From positions 62,001 through 126,000 of the forward strand of contig NZ_LXET01000038.1 in the NCBI RefSeq assembly GCF_001655005.1: DNA of 64,000 nt. Direction: 5' to 3'. This document shows positions 8,096-17,909 of the stretch, in pieces. Position 1 is the first letter of the stretch, and the number at the start of each line of letters is the position of its first letter. Under the pieces are notes generated by a model. That model had not been told where the DNA came from. It worked only from the letters and a program-made list of their open reading frames with translations, and did no database searches. This DNA is from Hafnia paralvei ATCC 29927. GTDB lineage: Bacteria; Pseudomonadota; Gammaproteobacteria; Enterobacterales; Enterobacteriaceae. Both the position numbers and the translations under genes were made by a program.

Positions 8096-9308
8096 GAGCA
8101 TCCCAAATCAGTCGGCTGTCTAACCACTCCACGGCGAGGATGGTTAGGAATACGGCGGCGCCAAAGTAAAAGGCAGCCGGTCCCATAGTGAAAGAGAGTA
8201 GTTGGTCACGATTAACCAACGACATCATTAATGCGATGACGAAGAGATCGAGCATCGACCAGCGCCCAATCCACGTCACCATGCGCAGTAAGCGCATGCG
8301 AGTCTTTAGGCTGTGCTGGGTTTTAAACTGAATGCTGATAAGCAAAAATAGCATCACGATGACTTTAGTAAAGGGCACTAAAATACTCGCTATAAATACG
8401 ATAGCAGCAATTGGCATATTTCCGGATGTCGCGAGCGATACTACACCGGAAAAAATGGTGTCTTCCATGCGCACACCATTCACATACAGAATAGAAATAG
8501 GCAGTAAGTTTGCAGGAAACAGCATCATAATCGCGGCAATCAACGCTGCCCAAGTTTTTTGTAAACTGTATGGCTGGCGAGTATGTAGGGTGGTATGGCA
8601 GCGAGGGCACCGACCCCGTTCATCGGGTAGCCCTGTGTAGTGACACGCGCAGCAGAGTATCATCGAATAAGGCGATACTTTAGGCTGAATGCGTGGGTAA
8701 AATCGCTCCCAAAGCTGATTCAAATTCAGATGGATCTGCGTCACTAGCGTTAACAATGTCACCATGACATAAGCGAAAAAAGCATTACCGACATCAATAT
8801 CGGCATACTCCTGCACTTTGATACAGGCGACCCCCATGCCAATGAGGTAAATATCCAGCATGATCCACTCTTTGAGCCTATCTAGCATTAACAGGACCGG
8901 CCGAAGATTCATTCCCAATTTGTCGCCAATACGTAAATACAGAATCGACAGTGGCAATATGAGCGGCGCGCCGACGGTACAAAATGCCACCATGCTGGCT
9001 GTCACAGGATCGCCTTGGATGGCCATTTGCCATATGCCTTCAAGCAGGCTGGCATAAATGGTAGTCCCTAGCAGCCGGATCTGGATGAGCGGCTCGCTCA
9101 ATGCAAAGGGCATCAGCAGCAAAATAGCGACAGACAACGCAGTTAGGCGAGTCATCGACCAATCACGGCCCGAACAGATCTTTGCACAGCAACGTGGGCA
9201 GTAGGCGGTATGGTTTTTATCCAGCGGAGGTATGCTGAATACATAGTCGCATTCATGGCAACGCTTGATGTGCTGTTCTGGGAGCGCTGTTATTCGTGTG
9301 ATATTCAT
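8064..9308 (-). CDS. letA: LetA (YebS), PqiA-family inner-membrane partner of LetB
   Basis: A 414-residue PqiA-family membrane protein. It has two zinc-ribbon motifs: CHECDYVF with CPRC near residues 18-41, and CCACHY with CPRCH near residues 220-240. Each is followed by a group of hydrophobic helices, giving the duplicated architecture of the family. The segments LKEWIMLDIYLIG and MVTWIGRWSMLDLFVIAL are conserved hallmarks. LetA is thought to load or unload lipids for the LetB tunnel at the inner membrane. It is the first gene of the letAB operon and is read divergently from msrC. The E. coli order letAB/msrC/proQ/prc/htpX is kept. Confidence 0.95.
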   Translation of the reverse strand: MNITRITALPEQHIKRCHECDYVFSIPPLDKNHTAYCPRCCAKICSGRDWSMTRLTALSVAILLLMPFALSEPLIQIRLLGTTIYASLLEGIWQMAIQGDPVTASMVAFCTVGAPLILPLSILYLRIGDKLGMNLRPVLLMLDRLKEWIMLDIYLIGMGVACIKVQEYADIDVGNAFFAYVMVTLLTLVTQIHLNLNQLWERFYPRIQPKVSPYSMILCCACHYTGLPDERGRCPRCHTTLHTRQPYSLQKTWAALIAAIMMLFPANLLPISILYVNGVRMEDTIFSGVVSLATSGNMPIAAIVFIASILVPFTKVIVMLFLLISIQFKTQHSLKTRMRLLRMVTWIGRWSMLDLFVIALMMSLVNRDQLLSFTMGPAAFYFGAAVFLTILAVEWLDSRLIWDAHATGNAEYTD

Positions 9309-9642
9309 TTAGAAACGCAGAATGGGTGTCGCAAGGAGATGAAGTATCGCATTGATAGCCTTAAAACAGAATGATTGTTATAAAAATGTAGGTTGAATTA
9401 GCCTAAAGATACAATGTGTAACGAGTTAATGTGTAGTGATGTTGGATAGGTCTTGTGTGATAACGCATTTAATGCTTATTTTATACTCGTCATTATTCAG
9501 GCTCAGAAACTTAAGGACACCGCTTGGTATTGCTTAAAAAAGGCTTAAGTGTTTTTGTCTTAGATCTGGCGCCACAAGTGTTAATGTGACCTATTATTCA
9601 AGCCTTATGGCGATGTCCAAGTAACAAGGTAACGAGATTTAA
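9309..9642. other. Divergent letA-msrC promoter region
   Basis: These 334 bases separate letA (minus) and msrC (plus) and must contain both promoters. No operator of a known regulator and no plausible small gene stood out. Confidence 0.4.
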
Positions 9643-10134
9643 ATGAGTAAAAAAGAGTTTTATGCCGATCTGACCCGCGATCTGGCTGCGTTAAGCCGTG
9701 GTGAATATAACTTTATTGCAACATTGTCTAACGCTAGCGCTCTGATTTATGAGCGTTTAGAGAACGTGAACTGGGCAGGCTTTTACCTCATTGACGGTAA
9801 TACGCTGGTTCTTGCGCCATTTCAGGGGAAATTGGCCTGTGTACGTATTCCAGTGGGTAAGGGCGTTTGCGGAACGGCGTATGCGAAAAATGAGGTTCAG
9901 CGCGTGGCCGATGTGCATGCTTTTGCAGGACATATTGCCTGTGATGCCGCCAGCAATGCTGAAATTGTGCTGCCTCTCGAGGTAAATGGACAGGTTATTG
10001 GTGTTTTAGATATCGATAGCACAGTTTATGACCGATTCGACGAAGATGATGAAACTGGATTGAAATCAGTTGTTTACGCACTTTGTGAGCACTTGGCAGA
10101 GTGTGACAGCGCAAAATTTGTGACATTTGCATAA
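9643..10134 (+). CDS. msrC: Free methionine-(R)-sulfoxide reductase MsrC
   Basis: A 163-residue single GAF-domain enzyme. The three redox cysteines are present at 66, 76 and 100 with the spacing of 10 and 24 residues seen in fRMsr enzymes (LACVRIP, GVCGTAY, HIACDAAS). NVNWAGFYLI and the acidic tail DIDSTVYDRFDEDDE are family hallmarks. The enzyme reduces free methionine-R-sulfoxide in the cytoplasm with thioredoxin as electron donor, repairing oxidised methionine. It lies just upstream of proQ, with about 100 bases between them, as in E. coli. Confidence 0.95.
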   Translation: MSKKEFYADLTRDLAALSRGEYNFIATLSNASALIYERLENVNWAGFYLIDGNTLVLAPFQGKLACVRIPVGKGVCGTAYAKNEVQRVADVHAFAGHIACDAASNAEIVLPLEVNGQVIGVLDIDSTVYDRFDEDDETGLKSVVYALCEHLAECDSAKFVTFA

Positions 10135-10235
10135 GGTTGTCGTGCGTATGGCGTGGCTTTTGGCGATAGCGCCATTATAATGTCGCCTGTTCATGCCATC
10201 GCTGGTTGGCAAACCCGTTGTAATCAGGAAATTTC

Positions 10236-10943
10236 ATGGAAAATCAACCCAAGTTGAATAGTAGTAAAGAAGTCATTGCATTTTTAGCCCAGCGTTTCCC
10301 GCAGTGCTTTAGCGCAGAGGGCGAAGCACGTCCGTTGAAAATCGGTATCTTCCAAGATCTGGTTGAGCGGATGCAGGGAGATGAAAACGGACTGAGCAAG
10401 ACTCAGCTACGTTCAGCGCTCCGTCTGTACACTTCAAGCTGGCGTTATCTGCACGGCGTGAAAGTGGGTGCAGAACGAGTCGATCTTGACGGTAATTCGT
10501 GTGGGGTGCTGGAAGAGCAGCACGTAGAACACGCTCGTCAACAATTAGAAGAAGCCAAAGCGCGAGTTCAAGCACAACGTGCAGAACAGCAGGCGAAAAA
10601 ACGTGAGGCCGGTGAAGCGACAGAAAACCGTCGTCCTCGTCCAGCGGGCAAAAAACCTGCTGCACGTCGCACCGATGCTGCTAACGGAGACAAAGAAGCG
10701 CGTAAACCACGCACTCCGCGTCCACAGCAGGATCGCACGCCTCGCGCTAACACTGAATCAGCTAAGCCGCGTACTGTGCCAGTGACTGACATTACCAAAC
10801 TGACCGTAGGTCAGGATGTAAAAGTCAGCGCAGGTAAAAGTGCAATGGACGCTTCCGTATTGGAAATCACCAAAGATGGTGTACGCGTTCAGCTTTCTAA
10901 CGGTCTGGCGATGATTGTGCGCGCAGAACACTTGCAGTTCTGA
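10236..10943 (+). CDS. proQ: RNA chaperone ProQ
   Basis: A 235-residue protein with the three-part ProQ layout. An N-terminal FinO-like RNA-binding domain (about 1-120) includes LAQRFPQCF and LRLYTSSWRYL. A long Lys/Arg/Ala/Pro-rich linker (about 125-185) is likely disordered. A C-terminal Tudor-like domain carries VGQDVKVSAGKSAMDASVLEI. ProQ binds structured sRNAs and mRNA 3' ends, and in E. coli also affects the osmoprotectant transporter ProP. The gene is followed 19 bases later by prc, so the two are likely co-transcribed. Confidence 0.97.
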   Translation: MENQPKLNSSKEVIAFLAQRFPQCFSAEGEARPLKIGIFQDLVERMQGDENGLSKTQLRSALRLYTSSWRYLHGVKVGAERVDLDGNSCGVLEEQHVEHARQQLEEAKARVQAQRAEQQAKKREAGEATENRRPRPAGKKPAARRTDAANGDKEARKPRTPRPQQDRTPRANTESAKPRTVPVTDITKLTVGQDVKVSAGKSAMDASVLEITKDGVRVQLSNGLAMIVRAEHLQF

Positions 10944-10962
10944 TACGGAGGCCAACCAAGGC

Positions 10963-12993
10963 ATGAACAAAATTTTCAGGGTATCAGCGATGGCCCTGGC
11001 GTTATTCGCTGGTGCCAGCTTTGCGGCTGATAATGTTGCTTACAACATTAATCAGTTACCGCAGCTGCGCCAAGAGCCGCAACATGCGACCGTCAGTGAA
11101 CGGGTGACGTCGCGTTTTACACGCTCTCATTATCGTCAATTCGATTTGAATGACGATTTCTCCAAAAAGATCTTTGCTCGCTACCTCAATATGTTGGACT
11201 ACAACCATAACGTGTTGTTGGCCTCTGATGTGGCGCAGTTTAAAGACCGTGAAACGACGCTGGATGATGAACTGAAATCCGGTCAGCTAGATACCGCTTA
11301 TGCGTTGTTCAATTTGGCTCAGAAACGTCGCTTTGAACGATATCAATATGCACTTTCTTTGCTTAAGTCACCGATGACCTTCGATGGCAACGACACTATT
11401 GATGTCGACCGTAGTAAGTCGCCGTGGCCAACTAGCACGGAAGAATTGAATAAGCTTTGGACAGCCAAAGTTAAATATGACGAATTAAATCTGAAACTCG
11501 CCGGCAAAGATTGGCCCGAGATCCAGAAAATCCTGACCAAACGCTATCAGTTTGCGATTAAACGCCTCACGCAAAGTAAGAGTGAAGACGTTTTCCAGCT
11601 GTTCATGAACGCGTTTGCGCATGAAATTGATCCGCATACCAACTATCTGTCACCGCGTAATACTGAACAGTTCAATACCGAGATGAGCCTCTCTCTGGAA
11701 GGTATTGGTGCGGTATTGCAGCAGACGGAAGATGATTACACCCAGATTAACTCAATGGTTGCTGGTGGCCCTGCGGCTAAGAGTAAAGCGCTGAAAGTGG
11801 GCGATCGCATTGTTGGTGTGGGACAGCCGGGCAAACCGATGGTGGATGTGATCGGCTGGCGTCTCGACGACGTGGTTGAGCTGATCAAAGGGCCGAAGGG
11901 CAGCAAAGTTCGTCTGGAAATTCTGCCAGCGGGCAAAGGCACCAAAACGCGCACCATTACGCTGACCCGTGAACGCATTCGTTTAGAAGATCGTGCGGTC
12001 AAGATGAGTGTGAAAACCGTCGACGGTAAGAAAGTTGGCGTGTTGGATATTCCGGGCTTCTACGTTGGTTTGACCGATGACGTCAAAGTACAGCTACAGA
12101 AACTGGAAAAACAGAACGTCAGCAGCGTGATTATCGATCTGCGCAGCAACGGCGGCGGGGCATTGACTGAGGCCGTATCGCTTTCCGGCCTGTTTATCCC
12201 GAGTGGCCCAGTGGTGCAGGTGCGCGATAATAATGGCAAAATCCGTGAAGATGCCGATAGCGACGGGGTTGTTTACTACAAAGGCCCTCTGGTTGTTCTC
12301 GTCGATCGCTTTAGTGCGTCAGCGTCAGAAATTTTTGCCGCTGCGATGCAGGATTATGACCGTGCGCTGATTGTTGGTGAGCCGACCTTCGGTAAAGGCA
12401 CCGTTCAACAGTACCGTTCGGTTAACCGTATCTACGATCAAATGCTGCGTCCTGAGTGGCCTGAATTAGGCTCCGTGCAGTACACCATCCAGAAGTTCTA
12501 CCGCATCAACGGTGGTAGTACTCAACGTAAGGGTGTTACGCCTGATATCATCATGCCAACCGGTTTAGAGTCCATCGACACTGGCGAAAGCTTTGAAGAT
12601 AACGCTCTGCCATGGGACAGCATTAAAGCAGCGACCTATGAGAGTGCGGGCAACGTGCAGAAGTTTGATCCGGTACTGCTTGCTGATCACAACAAGCGCA
12701 TCGCTTCAAACCCAGAGTTCCAATATATCGAGCAGGATATCGCTCACTATAAGGCACTCAAAGATCGCAAAAACATCGTGTCTCTTAACTACGCCCAGCG
12801 TGAAAAAGAGAACAAAGATGATGATGCAACGCGTCTGATGCGTATTAATGAACGACTGAAAGCTAGCGGCAAAAAACCAATCAAGTCACTTGATGATGTG
12901 CCGAAGGATTATCAGGAGCCAGATCCTTATCTGGACGAAACGGTGAAAATTGCGCTCGATCTTGCTCAGCAACTGCAAGGCAGCTCAAAATAA
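10963..12993 (+). CDS. prc: Tail-specific periplasmic protease Prc (Tsp)
   Basis: A 676-residue C-terminal processing protease. The signal peptide MNKIFRVSAMALALFAGASFA is evident. A long N-terminal helical region precedes a PDZ domain (about 240-330, with SLEGIGAVL and VGDRIVGVGQ). The S41 protease domain follows, with a Ser/Lys dyad: Ser453 in RFSASASEIF and Lys478 in EPTFGKGTVQ. In E. coli Prc degrades proteins with apolar C-termini, trims penicillin-binding protein 3 and, with the adaptor NlpI, destroys the endopeptidase MepS. The ATG at 10963 is chosen because it gives a clean signal peptide; an upstream ATG at 10915 lies inside proQ. Confidence 0.97.
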   Translation: MNKIFRVSAMALALFAGASFAADNVAYNINQLPQLRQEPQHATVSERVTSRFTRSHYRQFDLNDDFSKKIFARYLNMLDYNHNVLLASDVAQFKDRETTLDDELKSGQLDTAYALFNLAQKRRFERYQYALSLLKSPMTFDGNDTIDVDRSKSPWPTSTEELNKLWTAKVKYDELNLKLAGKDWPEIQKILTKRYQFAIKRLTQSKSEDVFQLFMNAFAHEIDPHTNYLSPRNTEQFNTEMSLSLEGIGAVLQQTEDDYTQINSMVAGGPAAKSKALKVGDRIVGVGQPGKPMVDVIGWRLDDVVELIKGPKGSKVRLEILPAGKGTKTRTITLTRERIRLEDRAVKMSVKTVDGKKVGVLDIPGFYVGLTDDVKVQLQKLEKQNVSSVIIDLRSNGGGALTEAVSLSGLFIPSGPVVQVRDNNGKIREDADSDGVVYYKGPLVVLVDRFSASASEIFAAAMQDYDRALIVGEPTFGKGTVQQYRSVNRIYDQMLRPEWPELGSVQYTIQKFYRINGGSTQRKGVTPDIIMPTGLESIDTGESFEDNALPWDSIKAATYESAGNVQKFDPVLLADHNKRIASNPEFQYIEQDIAHYKALKDRKNIVSLNYAQREKENKDDDATRLMRINERLKASGKKPIKSLDDVPKDYQEPDPYLDETVKIALDLAQQLQGSSK

Positions 12994-13010
12994 TCGATTC
13001 GAGTTAGAGT

Positions 13011-13039
13011 AAAAAAGAGCGAGAGATCGCTCTTTTTTT
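13011..13039 (+). terminator. Rho-independent terminator of prc
   Basis: The stem GAGCGA / TCGCTC with a GAGA loop is flanked by six A and seven T residues, 18 bases after the prc stop codon. Confidence 0.9.
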
Positions 13040-13221
13040 ATGCCTGCGGCTCAGTTGTATTGGTGTATAAATCGTCAGTTATGTGATTTTTAGTACGTCA
13101 AATTGTAAAGTTATGTTTCTTTAGTGTGTTATTGCTTAACACCTCTTGAATCCCGCGCAGATGCCCTTACGATCTAGTCATCGCATAGTGCGTACTCCAT
13201 GAATGAGGATTAATAAATAAT

Positions 13222-14103
13222 ATGATGCGTATCGCTTTGTTCCTGCTAACCAACCTAGCCGTTATGCTGGTGTTTGGTGTGGTGTTGAGCCTAACAGGGA
13301 TCCAGTCCAGCAGCGTGCAAGGGCTGATGGTGATGGCACTGCTGTTCGGCTTTGGTGGTTCTATTGTTTCTCTGTTGATGTCTAAGTGGATGGCATTGCG
13401 TTCGGTTGGGGGCGAGGTGATTGAGCAACCTCGCAATGAAACCGAGCGTTGGTTAGTCGAAACGGTGCGTCGTCAGTCGCAGCAGGCAGGCATTGATATG
13501 CCACAGGTGGCTATTTATCATGCACCGGATATGAATGCGTTTGCTACAGGCGCACGTCGTAATGCTTCATTAGTGGCGGTGAGCACCGGTCTGCTACAAA
13601 ACATGAGCCGTGATGAGGCTGAAGCCGTTTTGGCGCATGAGATTAGCCACGTTGCCAATGGCGACATGGTGACTATGACGCTGGTTCAGGGCGTGGTGAA
13701 CACCTTTGTTATCTTCATCTCGCGCCTGATTGCGCAGGTGGCGGCAGGGTTCTTGTCTGGCAATCGCGATGAAGGTGAAAGCAGCAGTGGTAACCCGATG
13801 ATTTATTTCGCGGTGTCTATGGTGCTGGAGATTGTGTTCGGTATTCTGGCGAGCATCATCACCATGTGGTTCTCGCGTTACCGTGAATTCCGTGCCGATG
13901 CGGGTTCTGCAAACTTAGTGGGGCGCGAGAAAATGATTGCTGCATTGCAGCGTCTAAAAACCAGCTATGAGCCGCAGGAAGAAGGGAGCATGATGGCATT
14001 TTGCATTAACGGCCGTAACAAGTCTTTTAGTGAACTGTTTCTGTCTCACCCTCCGTTGGACAAGCGTATTGAAGCACTGCGTACGGGGCAATATCTGAAG
14101 TAA
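13222..14103 (+). CDS. htpX: Heat-shock membrane metalloprotease HtpX
   Basis: A 293-residue M48 protease, identical in length to E. coli HtpX. Two N-terminal membrane helices (about 4-24 and 33-53) are followed by the zinc motif HEISH near residue 140. A second hydrophobic pair (about 155-180 and 190-215) precedes the downstream zinc ligand region FRADAGSANLVG. HtpX degrades misfolded membrane proteins together with FtsH and in E. coli is under CpxR control. It starts about 180 bases after the prc terminator and therefore has its own promoter. Confidence 0.97.
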   Translation: MMRIALFLLTNLAVMLVFGVVLSLTGIQSSSVQGLMVMALLFGFGGSIVSLLMSKWMALRSVGGEVIEQPRNETERWLVETVRRQSQQAGIDMPQVAIYHAPDMNAFATGARRNASLVAVSTGLLQNMSRDEAEAVLAHEISHVANGDMVTMTLVQGVVNTFVIFISRLIAQVAAGFLSGNRDEGESSSGNPMIYFAVSMVLEIVFGILASIITMWFSRYREFRADAGSANLVGREKMIAALQRLKTSYEPQEEGSMMAFCINGRNKSFSELFLSHPPLDKRIEALRTGQYLK

Positions 14104-14121
14104 TTCAGAGTGATAAAAAAC

Positions 14122-14144
14122 AAAGGAGCCGAAAGGCTCCTTTT
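14122..14144. terminator. Bidirectional terminator between htpX and cfa
   Basis: The stem AAAGGAGCC / GGCTCCTTT with a GAAA loop lies between two convergent genes. It has A and T tracts on its two flanks and can serve both strands. Confidence 0.85.
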
Positions 14145-14161
14145 GACGTATAGGGCGCTAT

Positions 14162-15313
14162 TTAACGCGCGACACGCAAACCGCCTTCGGCACCGCGTGG
14201 TGAGAATACGACCTGCCACAGCTGAATATCGCGTGCGCGGAACGCGCCAGCGCAGGCATTCAGATAGTAGCTGAACATACGGAAGAAACGCTGAGAGTAG
14301 TTATGTTCCAGCTTTGGCCAATTTTGTACAAAACGTTCGTACCAAGCCATTAAGGTGCGGTCATAATCAGCGCCAATATTGTGCCAATCTTCCATGACGA
14401 ATTTACCTTCACTTGTGGTAGCAATGTGCTTAATAGAAGGCAGGCAGCCATTAGGGAAAATATATTTATTGATCCAAGGATCAACGTTCATATTCGTTTC
14501 ATTAGCACCAATGGTGTGCAAAAGGAAAAGACCATCAGGCTTTAAATTTCGTGCAACGACGTTGAAGTAGGTCTGGTAGTTTTTCGGTCCGACGTGCTCA
14601 AACATTCCCACTGAAACGATGCGATCATACTGCGAATCAAGATCGCGATAGTCCTGCAGCAGGATTTTTACATCTAAATCCTTGCAACGTTCCTGCGCTA
14701 ATTTTTGCTGCTCCGCAGAAATAGTGACACCTTCAACCGACACGCCGTAGTGCTTAGCGGCATAAGCGGCAAGTCCTCCCCAGCCACAGCCAATATCTAA
14801 CAGCGTCATACCCGGTTTCAACTGAAGTTTTTCACAGATAAGTTTTAGCTTGGCTTCTTGCGCCTGCTTAAGCGTGGTGGCGTCTTTCCAGTATCCACAG
14901 GAGTACTGCATGTAGGGATCGAGCATCAGGCTAAAAAGGTCATTGCCCAAATCGTAATGCTCTTTACCCACGATCCATGCACGCTTTTTAGATTGTAGAT
15001 TTGTCAATCGAGCTGCCGCAACGCGCAACGTATCTTTAATATGATGGGGAAGCTGGTTTTCCAGTCCGGCACGTAGCACTTTCTGGAAGAAAATGTCTAA
15101 TCGGTCGCATTCCCACCAACCATCCATATAGCTCTCACCAAGACCCAGTGAACCCTCTTGCAATACACGTTTAAAGAAATGAGGATTCTTGACGCGAATA
15201 TCAAAAGGGCGTGAACCATTTACCTCTATATCTGCCGATTGCAACATCTCACTGGCAATTCTGTACCACTGACTGTTTTGTACGCTCAGATCTTCTATAC
15301 ACGATGAACTCAT
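14162..15313 (-). CDS. cfa: Cyclopropane-fatty-acyl-phospholipid synthase Cfa
   Basis: A 383-residue SAM-dependent methyltransferase that adds a methylene bridge to unsaturated acyl chains of membrane phospholipids, mainly on entry to stationary phase and in acid. The SAM loop DIGCGWGGLA lies near residue 175. KEHYDLGNDLF, MQYSCGYW, SVGMFEHVG and the C-terminal YYLNACAGAFRARDIQLW are strongly conserved. The ATG at 15313 follows GGAGAAACT and gives the same start (MSSSCIE) as E. coli; upstream in-frame starts reach into the leader. The neighbours punC and punR are as in E. coli, but the other side joins htpX, which is not the E. coli arrangement. Confidence 0.97.
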   Translation of the reverse strand: MSSSCIEDLSVQNSQWYRIASEMLQSADIEVNGSRPFDIRVKNPHFFKRVLQEGSLGLGESYMDGWWECDRLDIFFQKVLRAGLENQLPHHIKDTLRVAAARLTNLQSKKRAWIVGKEHYDLGNDLFSLMLDPYMQYSCGYWKDATTLKQAQEAKLKLICEKLQLKPGMTLLDIGCGWGGLAAYAAKHYGVSVEGVTISAEQQKLAQERCKDLDVKILLQDYRDLDSQYDRIVSVGMFEHVGPKNYQTYFNVVARNLKPDGLFLLHTIGANETNMNVDPWINKYIFPNGCLPSIKHIATTSEGKFVMEDWHNIGADYDRTLMAWYERFVQNWPKLEHNYSQRFFRMFSYYLNACAGAFRARDIQLWQVVFSPRGAEGGLRVAR

Positions 15314-15632
15314 AGTTTCTCCATGACCCATATTCTTCATATAACTCGACCTGCCAGAACGCATGGGCAATCTGTAGGCGCACGAGTACCAACGGCCAAC
15401 CCGCGGTGTTTAAACCCGACTTAGAAAAATGGAAAACTGAGGAAACCCATGCGTTTAGCAGGGACTCATCCTTTAGAAAACGTGACGTGCTCCGCACGCC
15501 AGAAAAGTAAAAGTTACTCACTAGCAAAATAATTGTGAATGCAACTGTTGCAGTATAGGACGCAGCGGTGACAGACTCAAGTATGAATCTATACCGCTGG
15601 TCAATGGGTTAGCGTAAAGGAGACAAAAAATA
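15314..15632. other. cfa leader and promoter region
   Basis: The 319 bases between punC and cfa hold no credible gene. In E. coli cfa has a distal sigma-70 promoter giving a long leader that is targeted by sRNAs such as RydC, and a proximal sigma-S promoter. A similar long leader fits the space here, but no sRNA pairing site was verified. Confidence 0.4.
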
Positions 15633-16859
15633 CTAGTGTTGAGAAACGTGCTTTTTGCTTGATTCTGTTGTAGTTAACTTATCTGTGCTGAGTTTTTTAG
15701 TGACGCTGTCACTTTTGAGCCAATAGCCGATCATGACCAAAATAACGGTTCCCGCCATAATAGCCGTAGTTGCTAATAGCGCAGATTCAACAAAGACCGA
15801 TACTAGCAGGCTGGCAAGGAAACAGACGCCAAGCTGTAAGGTATTTTGCAGCGCGGCGGCTTTACCACTGTTTTCAGGAAATGGCGTTAGCGCATTCGCG
15901 ACCACGATAGGATAAATAGCCCCGTTCGCCATCGCCATGATGCAGAAAGGGACAAGAATGGCGAACAGTCCTGGTGTACTAAACATCGCCATCACAAACA
16001 TCGCAATCATGCACAGGCTATAAACAATCAGCAGTACAGGCAGCATCAGATTTCCACCGATGCGGCTAAGCAGCGCACGGCAGCCATAGCCACCGATTAA
16101 GAAAGCAATCGTCTGTGGCACATAGCTCAAACCAATATCGTTAGGACCATAGCCCATATCACCGAGAATGAACGGTGAACCGGTTAGCCAAGCAAAGAAA
16201 CCCGCAGAGCAGGCAGCAAAAATCATTACGTTGCCAGAGAAGATATTTGAGCGCATCAACTGGAAGAAACTAATTTTTTTCTGCGTTTTATCTTCTGTTG
16301 GTTTACGGCGCGTATCTTTCAGCATCAACGTAGGGATCAGTAGGAGCAGTGAAATCCCGAACAATACGGCGAAAATGGCCTGCCACTCTAAATGATTTAG
16401 TAGCCATGCACCGAGTAATGGCGCTAAGGCTGGCGACAGTGCGACCAGCGGCATGATGGTGGCAAATACGCGGTTGGCGATGCCTTTGCTGTAACGGTCG
16501 ATTACCAGCGCTTGCCAGGTCACCGCGGCAGAACATACACCGATAGCCTGTACGAAACGCAGAATCAGAAGCTCGACAGTTGTGTCTACCCAGATCATTC
16601 CCAAGCAGCCAAGGCTGAACAATGTCAGCCCCATCAGCAGGACGGGCTTACGACCAATACGGTCAGACAGAGGGCCCCAAACGAGCTGGGCAAAGGCAAA
16701 ACCGGCTAAGAAAATACTTAAACTAGCGCTAATTGCGCCCGCAGACGCACCCAGATCCTGCTGCATGGCACCAAAAGCAGGAAGATACATATCGGTGGCC
16801 AGATATCCCAACATGCTCAAGCCGGCCAGATAGAACATAAAAAATGAGGAAGTTCGCAT
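15633..16859 (-). CDS. punC: Purine nucleoside transporter PunC (YdhC), MFS Bcr/CflA-type
   Basis: A 408-residue major-facilitator protein with twelve predicted membrane helices. The motif-A loop WGPLSDRIGRKPVLL lies at about 60-75, as expected between helices 2 and 3. MLGYLATDMYLPAFGAM near residue 20 is typical of the Bcr/CflA branch. The E. coli orthologue imports purine nucleosides and is activated by the LysR regulator PunR. That regulator is encoded immediately upstream and divergently here, with cfa downstream, the same local order as in E. coli. Confidence 0.9.
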   Translation of the reverse strand: MRTSSFFMFYLAGLSMLGYLATDMYLPAFGAMQQDLGASAGAISASLSIFLAGFAFAQLVWGPLSDRIGRKPVLLMGLTLFSLGCLGMIWVDTTVELLILRFVQAIGVCSAAVTWQALVIDRYSKGIANRVFATIMPLVALSPALAPLLGAWLLNHLEWQAIFAVLFGISLLLLIPTLMLKDTRRKPTEDKTQKKISFFQLMRSNIFSGNVMIFAACSAGFFAWLTGSPFILGDMGYGPNDIGLSYVPQTIAFLIGGYGCRALLSRIGGNLMLPVLLIVYSLCMIAMFVMAMFSTPGLFAILVPFCIMAMANGAIYPIVVANALTPFPENSGKAAALQNTLQLGVCFLASLLVSVFVESALLATTAIMAGTVILVMIGYWLKSDSVTKKLSTDKLTTTESSKKHVSQH

Positions 16860-16999
16860 TATTTTGACTCGTTATATATTTGTTGCAGAGTGAAAGTGTG
16901 ACGTGGGGAGTTTAGCGATCTCACTAATTACTTGTGAAACGCTAATATTTGCTATCATGAGTGAAAATTTTTGAAAGCAAGAAAGGTGAGGTAGCGCAC

Positions 17000-17908
17000 A
17001 TGTGGTCTGAATACTCATTAGAGGTTGTAGACGCGGTTGCTAGAACGGGGAGTTTCAGCGCCGCAGCACAAGAGCTGCACCGTGTGCCGTCTGCCGTGAG
17101 TTACACAGTACGTCAGTTGGAAACATGGTTAGCCGTTTCGCTGTTTGAACGACGCCATCGTGATGTGGAGTTAACCGAAGCAGGCGCATTTTTTGTAGAA
17201 GAAGCGCGTACTATTATCAAAAAAATGAATTCCACCCGTCGCCAGTGTCAGCAAGTCGCAAACGGCTGGCGTGGACAGCTAAATATCGCCGTCGATCGCA
17301 TCGTTAACCCGCGTAGGAGTCGGCAGTTGGTCGTGGATTTTTATCGTCACTTTCCTGATATGGAATTAATGATCCATCCAGAAGTGTTTAACGGTGTGTG
17401 GGATGCCTTAGTTGCCGGACGGGTTGATGTGGCTATTGGCGCAACGCGTGCGGTGCCGGCCGGAGGACGTTTTTCATTTCGCGATATGGGTTTTTTGCAT
17501 TGGCATTGCCTAGTCAGCCCAGAGCATCCGTTGGCGATGCTCGAAGGCGAACTGACGGATGATAAAATTCGTCCATTCCCTGCGCTGTGCATTGAGGATA
17601 CGTCAATCAATCTGCCTAAGCGCGACACATGGCTACTTGATAACCAGCGCCGTTTAGTGGTGCCAGACTGGCAGTCTGCCTGCGATTGTCTGGAAAGCGG
17701 TCTTTGCGTGGGGCTGATGCCGGCTCATATGGCAGAGCCATTGGTCAGTGCGGGGAAATTACATATTTTGCAGTTGGCGCAGCCGTTTCCTGATAGCGCC
17801 TGCTGCGTCACCTGGGAGGATCATACTCGCTCACCGGCAATTGACTGGTTACTGGATTATCTGGGAGATACCGAAACCATGAATCAGGAATGGCTGAGCC
17901 CAGAGTAA
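17000..17908 (+). CDS. punR: LysR-type regulator PunR (YdhB)
   Basis: A 302-residue LysR-type transcription factor. The N-terminal winged helix-turn-helix (about 1-60: GSFSAAAQELHRVPSAVSYT) is almost identical to E. coli PunR. An effector-binding domain follows (about 90-300) with FYRHFPDMEL, GVWDALVAGRVDVAIGATRAVP and DSACCVTWE. PunR activates the divergent punC in response to purine nucleosides. The ATG at 17000 matches the E. coli start (MWSEYSLEVV); an earlier in-frame start at 16961 would add 13 residues with no homology. It ends 1 base before the convergent ynjD stop. Confidence 0.92.
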   Translation: MWSEYSLEVVDAVARTGSFSAAAQELHRVPSAVSYTVRQLETWLAVSLFERRHRDVELTEAGAFFVEEARTIIKKMNSTRRQCQQVANGWRGQLNIAVDRIVNPRRSRQLVVDFYRHFPDMELMIHPEVFNGVWDALVAGRVDVAIGATRAVPAGGRFSFRDMGFLHWHCLVSPEHPLAMLEGELTDDKIRPFPALCIEDTSINLPKRDTWLLDNQRRLVVPDWQSACDCLESGLCVGLMPAHMAEPLVSAGKLHILQLAQPFPDSACCVTWEDHTRSPAIDWLLDYLGDTETMNQEWLSPE

Positions 17909-17909
17909 A

